A DNA stretch of 5,945 nt, taken from assembly GCA_030637455.1 (NCBI GenBank), contig DAOWGL010000007.1, positions 1-5,945 on the forward strand. Direction: 5' to 3'. The notes beneath the pieces are model-generated. The model was not told where the DNA came from. It made no database searches and saw only the letters and a program-made list of their open reading frames with translations. Below, one piece after another: positions 1-4,962 of the stretch. The position numbers and the translations under genes were made by a program. Each line of letters begins with the position of its first letter. Position 1 is the first letter of the stretch. Origin of the DNA: Candidatus Nitrosopumilus sp. GTDB lineage: Archaea; Thermoproteota; Nitrososphaeria; Nitrososphaerales; Nitrosopumilaceae.

Positions 1-1339
1 CATCGACTGCATTCCCAATAAACACAAAAGCCAACCCTGTAATTGCAATCATTACTCCTGGAGGCATTATCCACCACCACATTCCTCTAGCTGCTGCCCC
101 AAACGTATTGGCATCATGCAAAATTTGTCCCCATGTTGGAAATGATGGATCTCCTAATCCTAGAAAACTTAATCCTGCTTCAGTTGTAATTGCAGCTGGA
201 ACTGAAATTGCAATACTTGCAAAAGCATATGGCAATAATTGTGGAACAATATGTTTTAGAATGATTTTGGAGTCTTTTTGACCCATCATGTTTGCAGCAT
301 CTACATAACCTCGAGTTTTGATTTGAAGGGACATACTTCTAGACACTTTAGCAATGCCTACCCATCCAAAAATCATCAAAAATCCAACCATGACAAAAAT
401 ACTGTTGCTAATTGTAACTGAGAGAATAATCAAAAACGGAAGTGCTGGTAAGGCGTAAATTACATCATTGAATCTCATCATGGTTTCATCTGTCTTTTTG
501 CCTTTGTATCCTGCATACACACCATAAAGCAAACCTGACACAACTGATGCTATTGAAACTACTAATCCAATGAACAATGCAAGAGGTGTTCCCCAAAGTA
601 GTCCGATTGCTAAATCTCGTCGCAACTCATCAGTTCCCATTATCCCAAATGCCTTACCTCCGATGATTAATTTTGATTCATGAATTTGGGTTTCAGAATT
701 CACTCCATACATGTCGATTAAAAAAATATAATTTCCTTTCAAAGGCTCATTTATATTAATTTTAGAAAAAACAATGTCTTCTGCAGACAGTCTTTCAAAT
801 ACAAACTCAAATTTTTCTGATTGCAAAAAAAGATTTTTCTTTATAGAATTATCTGTAGAGAAAATTCTTTCACTATGCACTGTTTCTCCATCCGAATAAG
901 GCAGTGATGTTGTTAGCAAATCTAGTTTAATTCCATCTGGCCTAATTACTGATATTTGTAGTAGAGGAGAACCCGAATACTCTGAGGAGAATTCATAGAT
1001 GAAATCATTTGGAAAATCATTGTAATCAAAACTTAGTCCAAACTGATGTGATGTGAGATGTATCTTATCATTTGATATTTTTTCAATGTTTGGATTTTCC
1101 AAAATCTTATGTTCGGGGATTTTTTCAGTCATGAAAATATTTACCCAAATTGGAATTGCAACTTTGGGGTTTGAAATCCAATTTCCTGGATTATTCCATT
1201 CTTGAAACGTTTCAACAGGAATGCTGATTATTGCTATGACTGAGATTATGATTAGAATTGAAAGAATTGTAATCCCCACAATTCCCATCTTACTTTTCAT
1301 GAATTCTTGCTTTATTTCCTGAGGGGTGATGTTACTCAT
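1..1339 (-). CDS. ABC transporter permease, DppC/OppC type, large extracytoplasmic insert (partial, C-terminus off left edge)
   Basis: This is an inner-membrane permease subunit of a peptide/nickel-type (DppBC/OppBC) ABC importer, which would pair with the DppB-like protein encoded just upstream. The reading frame is open for 446 codons from the ATG at 1339 to the window edge, so only the last few residues are missing. A first membrane helix lies at about residues 18-40. The family hallmark GTDELRRDLAIGLLWGTPL is at 235-253, followed by membrane helices. The EAA loop that contacts the ATPase is at about 343-369 (GYVDAANMMGQKDS, then HIVPQLLP), and the conserved GLSFLGLGDPSFPTWGQ is at 389-405. 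About 190 residues (41-230), predicted to lie outside the membrane, separate helix 1 from the core. Usual DppC proteins are near 300 residues, so this insert is the odd part. The start overlaps the dppB-like stop (ATGA), implying translational coupling. Family assignment is firm; the substrate is unknown. Confidence 0.93.
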   Translation of the reverse strand, partial: MSNITPQEIKQEFMKSKMGIVGITILSILIIISVIAIISIPVETFQEWNNPGNWISNPKVAIPIWVNIFMTEKIPEHKILENPNIEKISNDKIHLTSHQFGLSFDYNDFPNDFIYEFSSEYSGSPLLQISVIRPDGIKLDLLTTSLPYSDGETVHSERIFSTDNSIKKNLFLQSEKFEFVFERLSAEDIVFSKININEPLKGNYIFLIDMYGVNSETQIHESKLIIGGKAFGIMGTDELRRDLAIGLLWGTPLALFIGLVVSIASVVSGLLYGVYAGYKGKKTDETMMRFNDVIYALPALPFLIILSVTISNSIFVMVGFLMIFGWVGIAKVSRSMSLQIKTRGYVDAANMMGQKDSKIILKHIVPQLLPYAFASIAISVPAAITTEAGLSFLGLGDPSFPTWGQILHDANTFGAAARGMWWWIMPPGVMIAITGLAFVFIGNAVD

Positions 1340-2385
1340 TGTCCAGTCCTCACTCTAGGATCAAAATAACCATAAAGCAAATCTGCAATGAATATACTGA
1401 TTAGGAAAAATACTGTGAGTAGATATGTTGCACCAATAATCACAGGTAAATCCATTACCGTAATTGCCTCAAAATATAATCTCCCCATCCCTGGCCAATC
1501 AAAAACAGCTTCTGTGATTATTGCTCCTCCCAGAGAGCCCGATAAACTAAGAGCTAGAATTGTAACAATTGGTGGGGCTGCATTTTTGAGCGCATGTGTG
1601 TAGATTATTTTCTTTTGTTTAATTCCAATAGTTTTTTTTGCCATGATGAAATCTTCTTGCATAATTCCTACCATGAAATTCCTTACTAAATATGCCCATG
1701 AACCAAACCCAATCATTACAATTGTAATTAATGGTAATGCCATGTGGTATAGTAAAGATAGAAAATATGCTGGATCTGATGATGGGATATCTGGTGTTGC
1801 CCTTGCAGGAAATATTTGCCATGTAAATGCAAATAGAAAGATCATCAACATTCCTATCCACCATACAGGAAAACTAGAACTAATTATTGCAAAACTTGAA
1901 GTGATTCTATCAATTTTTGAACCAACTTTACTGCTAGAAAAAGCACCAAGAAATATTCCTATAATTGATATGATTATAGTTGCAGTTGTAAATAACAAAA
2001 CTGTTCTGGGGAGTTTCTCAAAGAGAATATCTTTTACATCTGAAGACCCTTCATCACTAGTTAGAAATGTTGCATTTCCAAAATCTAATAACATTATCTT
2101 GTACATAGTTACTCCAATTCTTTGAGGTGAATACCAGGGCTCATCAAGTCCTAAAACTTGAATTCTTTGATCAATTTGATTTTGAATAAACCCTTCAAAT
2201 TCATCAACTGATGAGAAACTTGCTGCAATGGCTGGGTTTTCTGTTATTTCTGATCTTACTTGAAAAACTATCCCTTGTTTTAGAATCGTATCCATATTGG
2301 AGCCTACTAATGCTATTGTAATCAATAATGTAATCATCAAAACTCCAAACATCGTAGCCATTCTTGTGACGATGTATTTTTTCAT
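1336..2385 (-). CDS. ABC transporter permease, DppB/OppB type
   Basis: This is the second permease of the peptide/nickel-type importer, an integral membrane protein of 349 residues, close to the normal DppB length. The N-terminus MKKYIVTRMATMFGVLMITL has the usual short basic start followed by helix 1 (about 10-28). An extracytoplasmic segment (about 30-125) comes next, containing LGLDEPWYSPQRIG and LLDFGNA, as is normal for DppB. The helices of the core follow, with the EAA loop at about 244-269 (EDFIMAKKTIGIKQKK, then HALKNA) and ITEAVFDWPGMGRLYFEAI at 290-308. The C-terminus FDPRVR matches the LDPRxR ending of the family. A TTG two codons upstream (2391) is also in frame. I prefer the ATG at 2385 because it gives the typical MKKY start and lies about 6 nt after the predicted transcription start. 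It is the first gene of the operon with the DppC-like gene. The substrate cannot be read from permeases alone. Confidence 0.95.
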   Translation of the reverse strand: MKKYIVTRMATMFGVLMITLLITIALVGSNMDTILKQGIVFQVRSEITENPAIAASFSSVDEFEGFIQNQIDQRIQVLGLDEPWYSPQRIGVTMYKIMLLDFGNATFLTSDEGSSDVKDILFEKLPRTVLLFTTATIIISIIGIFLGAFSSSKVGSKIDRITSSFAIISSSFPVWWIGMLMIFLFAFTWQIFPARATPDIPSSDPAYFLSLLYHMALPLITIVMIGFGSWAYLVRNFMVGIMQEDFIMAKKTIGIKQKKIIYTHALKNAAPPIVTILALSLSGSLGGAIITEAVFDWPGMGRLYFEAITVMDLPVIIGATYLLTVFFLISIFIADLLYGYFDPRVRTGQ

Positions 2386-2412
2386 GCCCAATAATCTGAA
2401 AGTAGAGAATTA

Positions 2413-2422
2413 GTTTATAACA
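2413..2422 (-). promoter_or_regulatory. TATA-like promoter element for the permease operon
   Basis: Read on the minus strand this is GTTATAAACT, centred about 26 bp before position 2391. That places transcription start a few bases before the ATG at 2385, giving a leader of about 6 nt or none. No Shine-Dalgarno sequence is visible, consistent with the near-leaderless mRNAs common in archaea. The position is inferred by eye. Confidence 0.5.
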
Positions 2423-2441
2423 ATAGATGTTTTTTCCCACA

Positions 2442-2450
2442 GTTTATTAC
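2442..2450 (+). promoter_or_regulatory. TATA-like promoter element for the zinc-ribbon gene
   Basis: GTTTATTAC on the plus strand, centred near 2446, would place transcription start near 2472, about 8 nt before the ATG at 2480. It lies within about 30 bp of the minus-strand element of the permease operon, so the two divergent promoters share a 94-bp region and could influence each other. The match to the archaeal box is moderate. Confidence 0.4.
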
Positions 2451-2479
2451 TACACCGTAATCTAGAGCTTTTGAAAGAC

Positions 2480-2839
2480 ATGTCCTTTGATAGAGAAGAA
2501 AGAGAAATGCACACCACTACATGTGGTGACTGTGGAAATGAATGTCAAGTACCATTCAAACCAAAAGAAGACAGACCTGTTTACTGCAGAGAATGCTTCC
2601 AAAATCACAAACCGGCACCAAGAGAAGGTGGAGGTAGATTTGGCGGAAGATCTGGCGGTGGTAGATCTGGCGGATTTGGTGGAGATAGAGGCTCTAGATT
2701 TGGTAATCGAGACGACAGACCACGAGAAATGCATGACGCAAAATGTGGGGATTGTGGAACTGATTGTCAGGTACCATTCAAACCAAGAGAAGACAGACCT
2801 GTTTACTGCAGAGAATGCTTCCAAAGCCACAAAAATTAG
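2480..2839 (+). CDS. Tandem CxxC-x17-CxxC zinc-ribbon protein with RGG-rich linker
   Basis: This encodes a 119-residue soluble protein made of two copies of a small zinc-binding module of the CxxC-x17-CxxC type. Copy 1 has Cys15/Cys18 and Cys36/Cys39; copy 2 has Cys89/Cys92 and Cys110/Cys113. Both share the core CQVPFKP(K/R)EDRPVYCREC. Between them (about 48-80) is a Gly/Arg-rich linker with GGGRFGGRSGGGRSGGFGG, a composition typical of RNA- or DNA-binding proteins. Zinc binding is established for such motifs; nucleic acid binding is inferred from the linker and the basic modules. An in-frame TTG at 2471 lies upstream, but the ATG at 2480 fits the predicted promoter better. It is probably a single-gene transcript, since an inverted repeat follows the stop. 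The second module is almost identical in DNA to the first. The cellular role is unknown. Confidence 0.93.
   Translation: MSFDREEREMHTTTCGDCGNECQVPFKPKEDRPVYCRECFQNHKPAPREGGGRFGGRSGGGRSGGFGGDRGSRFGNRDDRPREMHDAKCGDCGTDCQVPFKPREDRPVYCRECFQSHKN
2551..2833 (+). repeat. Intragenic direct repeat: two 61-bp copies, offset 222 bp
   Basis: Positions 2551-2611 and 2773-2833, both inside the zinc-ribbon gene, match at 58 of 61 bases by eye, including 38 consecutive identical bases. The 29 bases just before each copy differ at five sites. The 3' halves of the two zinc modules are thus more alike than the 5' halves, including at synonymous sites, which suggests recent duplication or gene conversion. Confidence 0.9.
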
Positions 2840-2846
2840 AAATACC

Positions 2847-2880
2847 GTTTTGAGTAAATTTCAAAACTCCTTTATTTTAA
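2847..2880 (+). terminator. Possible terminator after the zinc-ribbon gene
   Basis: A perfect 7-bp inverted repeat, GTTTTGA (2847-2853) and TCAAAAC (2861-2867), with a 7-nt loop is followed by the T-rich stretch TCCTTTATTTT. It begins 8 bp after the stop codon. The stem is AT-rich and weak, and archaeal termination relies mainly on T tracts, so the T-rich part may matter more than the stem. The same T/A-rich stretch may also hold the TATA-like box of the next gene. Confidence 0.4.
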
Positions 2881-2882
2881 AA
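2870..2882 (+). promoter_or_regulatory. TATA-like element before the YwbE-family gene
   Basis: CTTTATTTTAAAA lies about 44 bp before the ATG at 2920, which would give transcription start near 2902 and a leader of about 18 nt. It overlaps the T-rich end of the preceding terminator, so the two roles cannot be separated by eye. Confidence 0.3.
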
Positions 2883-2919
2883 AACAAAGATTTAGAATCT
2901 TTCATTGTTGCTAAATGTC

Positions 2920-3114
2920 ATGAATGATATCCCTCCGAGAAATAAAATATCCATTGGCATGATGGTAGAAATTGTCCAAAAACAAGATCAACGTTCAGGA
3001 CAATTAACTTCTGGAACTGTTAAGCGAATCCTTACGTCGAGTCATATTCATCCACATGGAATTAAAGTTGAATTGGATTCTGGTAAAATTGGTAGAGTTC
3101 AAAAAATATCCTAA
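2920..3114 (+). CDS. YwbE family protein (DUF2196)
   Basis: This is a 64-residue soluble protein matching the YwbE/DUF2196 family almost end to end. Visible family signatures are ISIGMMVEIVQKQDQRSG (about 10-27), LTSGTVKRILT, HPHGIKVEL and a C-terminal GKIGRVQKI. The conserved G-x-V-E-I-V, DQR-G and HPHGIKV blocks suggest a small all-beta barrel resembling KOW/Sm-like nucleic-acid-binding folds; that fold is an inference from the pattern. The biochemical role of the family is not established. The ATG at 2920 gives MNDIPPRNKISIG, the usual family start; the TTGs at 2905 and 2908 are in frame but add residues not expected in the family. The gene ends only 3 bp before the T tract of the putative minus-strand RNA, so its mRNA probably runs antisense to that RNA. 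Confidence 0.9.
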   Translation: MNDIPPRNKISIGMMVEIVQKQDQRSGQLTSGTVKRILTSSHIHPHGIKVELDSGKIGRVQKIS

Positions 3115-3117
3115 TCT

Positions 3118-3180
3118 AAAAAAAGACGAGAGTGAAACGAATTCTAGGCTTTTCTAAGGCAGAAAAGCAAATCTCTCGCC
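3118..3180 (-). ncRNA. Putative small structured RNA, novel
   Basis: Read on the minus strand, the RNA would start GGCGAGAG (3180-3173) and end CUCUCGUC (3132-3125) followed by seven U (3124-3118). The two ends pair in an 8-bp helix with one G-U pair. Inside, GCUUUUC (3168-3162) and GAAAAGC (3154-3148) form a perfect 7-bp stem with the 7-nt loop UGCCUUA. The inner and outer helices are joined by 4 nt on the left and 15 nt on the right. On the plus strand the G-U pair becomes an A-C mismatch and no T tract follows, so the minus strand is favoured. A TATA-like TTTAAATT is centred about 26 bp upstream. I recognise no known family: it lacks a D arm and T arm (tRNA), C and D boxes, and an ACA end. 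An alternative is an unusually elaborate terminator, but no minus-strand gene ends nearby. Confidence 0.55.
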
Positions 3181-3187
3181 ATCCTAC

Positions 3188-3203
3188 TATATGCGATCAT
3201 ATA
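3188..3203. repeat. Short inverted repeat in the spacer before the SWIM gene
   Basis: TATATG (3188-3193) and CATATA (3198-3203) are perfect 6-bp arms around CGAT. It lies between the predicted TATA box and start of the minus-strand RNA, a position where a regulator or the basal factors could bind. It may be a chance AT-rich palindrome. Confidence 0.35.
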
Positions 3204-3210
3204 ATTTAAA
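3198..3210 (-). promoter_or_regulatory. TATA-like element for the putative small RNA
   Basis: Minus strand TTTAAATTATATG, preceded by the purine-rich AAAATC that could act as a TFB recognition element. Its first eight bases are centred near 3206, about 26 bp before the G at 3180 that starts the closing helix. The coincidence of spacing, helix start and T tract is the main support for an independent transcript. Confidence 0.45.
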
Positions 3211-3266
3211 GATTTTATGAATATGTGAAAAATAACAAATAAAACTTTGAGATTTATTGATTTTGT

Positions 3267-3509
3267 ATGAGTGCAAATACGATTAGAAAAGCCAAGAAAC
3301 TAGTTGAAAGTGGCTGTGTGGTAAAAATTGAAGAGGATTTATTCCAAATAAAATCTTCATCTGATCCTGAAAAATCTTACTTTGTGACTTCTGATACTTG
3401 TGAATGTCTAGGCTTCAAAAATTTCTATAAATTTCATCATGGAAAAGGACTAAAGGCAAATTGTTCTCATTTAGAAGCAATTAGGATATTCAAAGAAAAT
3501 TCAGATTAA
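3267..3509 (+). CDS. Stand-alone SWIM zinc-finger protein
   Basis: This is an 80-residue protein consisting of little more than a SWIM-type zinc finger. The signature CxCx(n)CxH is seen as Cys45-Glu-Cys47 and Cys66-Ser-His68 with 18 residues between, inside SDTCECLGFKNFYKFHHGKG and KANCSHLEAI. The segment before it (about 17-42, VVKIEEDLFQIKSSSDPEKSYFVTS) matches the beta strands that normally lead into a SWIM finger (a sequence element, then a phrase like 'Y-V'). SWIM domains are known to mediate DNA or protein contacts, for example in SWI2/SNF2 relatives, transposases and RAD51-paralogue partners; here no other domain is attached. The ATG at 3267 is the first candidate; no Shine-Dalgarno site is seen, and the A-rich AAATAAAAC about 25 bp upstream could be its TATA region. 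Its stop lies one base from the stop of the convergent ArsC-like gene. Confidence 0.88.
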   Translation: MSANTIRKAKKLVESGCVVKIEEDLFQIKSSSDPEKSYFVTSDTCECLGFKNFYKFHHGKGLKANCSHLEAIRIFKENSD

Positions 3510-3510
3510 A

Positions 3511-3846
3511 TCATTTCAAATCTTTTGCATCTATTTTCCCAACATGTGCTTTGTTTTTTGTAATCACGATTGGACGTAGAATCAATCCTGGATATTTTAC
3601 CATTAATTTGATTAATTGAATATCTGTCTTTTTGATATTTTCCAAGTCTAACTCTTTGTACATTTTGTCCCTCTTTCTCAACATTTCTTGTGGTTTTTTA
3701 CCCGTCATTTTGATGATTTTTTTTAGTTCAGATTCTGTAAAAGGATCTTTAAAGAAATCACGTGCCTCTACGTCTATCTTCATTCGCTCCATACTTGAGA
3801 TTGCCTTTTTGCAGGTAATGCAGGTTGATTTGTGGTATACTTTCAA
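3511..3846 (-). CDS. ArsC/Spx-like thioredoxin-fold protein with CxxC motif
   Basis: This is a 111-residue cytoplasmic protein of the ArsC/Spx (arsenate reductase, glutaredoxin-like) family. The N-terminus KVYHKSTCITCKKA places Cys9 and Cys12 at the active-site turn. R57 (MLRKRDKMYKEL) and the cis-Pro region YPGLILRPIV with R91-P92 correspond to two of the arginines of classical ArsC. The third arginine region reads HVGKID, with Lys in place of the usual Arg. A CxxC pair rather than a single catalytic Cys resembles Spx/MgsR and many 'ArsC-related' proteins, so arsenate reduction should not be assumed; thiol redox or regulation is equally possible. No ars genes are nearby. The start is TTG: a TAA lies three codons upstream and there is no ATG, and TTG gives the expected K-V-Y beginning. 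It appears leaderless from a TATA-like box near 3873. Confidence 0.9.
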   Translation of the reverse strand: MKVYHKSTCITCKKAISSMERMKIDVEARDFFKDPFTESELKKIIKMTGKKPQEMLRKRDKMYKELDLENIKKTDIQLIKLMVKYPGLILRPIVITKNKAHVGKIDAKDLK

Positions 3847-3857
3847 TCTGTTTTAAT

Positions 3858-3875
3858 TTTTAATTTCGATTAAAA
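3858..3875. repeat. Inverted repeat with TTCG/CGAA loop between two minus-strand genes
   Basis: TTTTAAT (3858-3864) and ATTAAAA (3869-3875) are perfect 7-bp arms around TTCG. On the transcribed minus strand the loop is CGAA. It sits between the end of the secreted-protein gene and the start of the ArsC-like gene and overlaps the predicted TATA region of the latter, so it could be an operator or a weak terminator. The stem is purely A/T. Confidence 0.4.
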
Positions 3876-3877
3876 TT
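3868..3877 (-). promoter_or_regulatory. TATA-like element before the ArsC-like gene
   Basis: AATTTTAATC on the minus strand, centred near 3873, is about 26 bp before the TTG start at 3846. This predicts a leaderless mRNA and supports the TTG start. The region is very AT-rich, so the match is not specific. Confidence 0.35.
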
Positions 3878-3898
3878 TGTTTAGAATTTATCAATTGT

Positions 3899-4801
3899 TC
3901 ATTCTTCACTAGTTTGATTTTCTAACCCTACTTCAGATTCTTCTAGATTATTCTCATTGAATTTCTCAAGAATTTCTTTTGGAATTGTCAATCTGTCTAG
4001 ATATGCTTGTCTTGCTTCTTCATATGTTCCTCCATTCTCAATAATCGCTGCTCTGATTTTTTGAGCATCAAAAAAGTTATTTTGAGTAAAGCTCAATTGA
4101 TTAACTATTAGATCTCTGATTTCTGGATTTAGACCTGATATGTAATTTTCATACTTGTATCCCCCATAGGTACCATAACCTGGCTTGTATTCTTCAATTG
4201 CCTGATTTCTAAGATTTTCAGCAATCCTTCTTTGTTGTTCTAAAAATATCTCTTCTGCAATTGGTTTTTGGGATTCTTTTATTTCAATAATTAATTGGTC
4301 ATGTAATTCATGATAATATTTGAATAAAGTTTGACCTATTGGATTCTTTTCAAAATCGCTTTCATTTGAGCTCAGATATTTTCTTGCTTGATCAGTTGAT
4401 AATTGCTGTTGTAATATTGAGACTGGACTGACATCTCCTTTTACTTGAAATTCAGTACTTGCCAACCCTGTCATGCCATACCATGATGCAACAACATTGA
4501 CGGCATATGTCCCTGGGACTCTTTGAAAATCTACAAATTGTGCTTTAAACTCCCCATCGGGATTTGTGAATGCTTTGGTGGTATCTGCTCCTGTTCTAAC
4601 TAAAACTTCTACGCCTCTAGTAGGATGATATGCGTGGTCTACAACTCTACCTGTTACTACTACAGTATCCCCTGAATTCACTATTCCTTTCTCCATATCT
4701 AATTCAACTACAAATTCCCATAACTCTGCCTGAGAACTAGGAGTAAATGAAAATAGCATCAAACATGAAAATAATCCTATGATTATGGGCTTGTTGAACA
4801 C
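3899..4801 (-). CDS. Secreted protein: Ig-like/carboxypeptidase-regulatory-like domain plus helical C-terminal region
   Basis: This is a 300-residue exported protein. Residues 1-25 form a signal peptide: Lys4, a hydrophobic core IIIGLFSCLMLFSF, and a likely cut after SSQA. Residues 27-121 look like one beta-sandwich domain: GDTVVVTGRVVDHAYHPTRG, NPDGEFKAQF, VPGTYAVNVVASWYG and a closing STEFQVKG follow the pattern of surface Ig-like, MG2 or carboxypeptidase-regulatory-like domains. Residues 125-300 are mainly helical and charged, with a Gly/Tyr patch (YGTYGGYKYENY, 209-220) and an acidic tail; no C-terminal membrane anchor is seen. It probably acts in the pseudoperiplasm or on the S-layer side. 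The start is GTG: an in-frame TAA lies upstream and no ATG or TTG intervenes, while an ATG two bases upstream is in another frame. No enzyme motif is seen, and the function is unknown. Confidence 0.85.
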   Translation of the reverse strand: MFNKPIIIGLFSCLMLFSFTPSSQAELWEFVVELDMEKGIVNSGDTVVVTGRVVDHAYHPTRGVEVLVRTGADTTKAFTNPDGEFKAQFVDFQRVPGTYAVNVVASWYGMTGLASTEFQVKGDVSPVSILQQQLSTDQARKYLSSNESDFEKNPIGQTLFKYYHELHDQLIIEIKESQKPIAEEIFLEQQRRIAENLRNQAIEEYKPGYGTYGGYKYENYISGLNPEIRDLIVNQLSFTQNNFFDAQKIRAAIIENGGTYEEARQAYLDRLTIPKEILEKFNENNLEESEVGLENQTSEE

Positions 4802-4835
4802 ATGAGGTGATTTTGATTTTTGCAGTTAAGACAAA

Positions 4836-4850
4836 GTATGAATAAAAATT
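4836..4850 (-). promoter_or_regulatory. TATA-like element before the secreted-protein gene
   Basis: The minus strand reads GAATTTTTATTCATA, with the TTTTTATT part centred about 42 bp before the GTG at 4801, giving a predicted leader of about 16 nt. It forms half of a divergent promoter region with the gene at 4963. The match is moderate. Confidence 0.3.
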
Positions 4851-4859
4851 CGCTAATTT

Positions 4860-4873
4860 TCAATTTTAATTGA
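4860..4873. repeat. Near-perfect palindrome in the divergent promoter region
   Basis: TCAATT (4860-4865) and AATTGA (4868-4873) flank TT. It lies in the 161-bp spacer between the divergent genes starting at 4801 and 4963, where a dimeric regulator could bind. Its base composition makes chance occurrence quite possible. Confidence 0.3.
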
Positions 4874-4928
4874 GTAATTACACTTGATTTGCGCCTTGAG
4901 ATTTGGTCAATTTAACAATCCCTACTAA

Positions 4929-4938
4929 TTCTTAAATC
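4929..4938 (+). promoter_or_regulatory. TATA-like element before the gene at 4963
   Basis: TTCTTAAATC is centred about 28 bp before the ATG at 4963, which would give a leaderless or nearly leaderless mRNA. No ribosome binding site is visible between this element and the ATG. Confidence 0.4.
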
Positions 4939-4962
4939 ACTGCAATCATTCTATCTTAAATC

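Noticed and set aside
1643..2125. 160-codon plus-strand open frame inside the DppB-like gene
   Set aside because: It lies wholly opposite a clearly assigned permease gene and its translation shows no domain, signal or family pattern of its own.
2383..2391. TTG at 2391 as start of the DppB-like gene
   Set aside because: It adds only two residues, and an ATG two codons later gives the normal family N-terminus.
2487..2927. 146-codon plus-strand open frame and 122-codon minus-strand frame over the zinc-ribbon gene
   Set aside because: Both are shadows: they also contain the internal repeat because it is a multiple of three in length, but they lack the CxxC order and known family features.
3118..3180. 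tRNA or tRNA fragment for the folded region
   Set aside because: The closing helix resembles an acceptor stem, but there is no D arm, no T arm with a GTTCRA loop and no anticodon loop with T33.
3118..3180. H/ACA or C/D box guide RNA
   Set aside because: No ACA follows the closing helix on either strand, no kink-turn GA pairs are visible, and no RTGATGA/CTGA box pair is present.
4740..4801. Lipobox (LFSC at residues 10-13) in the secreted protein
   Set aside because: The Cys falls in the middle of the hydrophobic core, too close to the N-terminus, and a better signal-peptidase I site (SSQA) follows.
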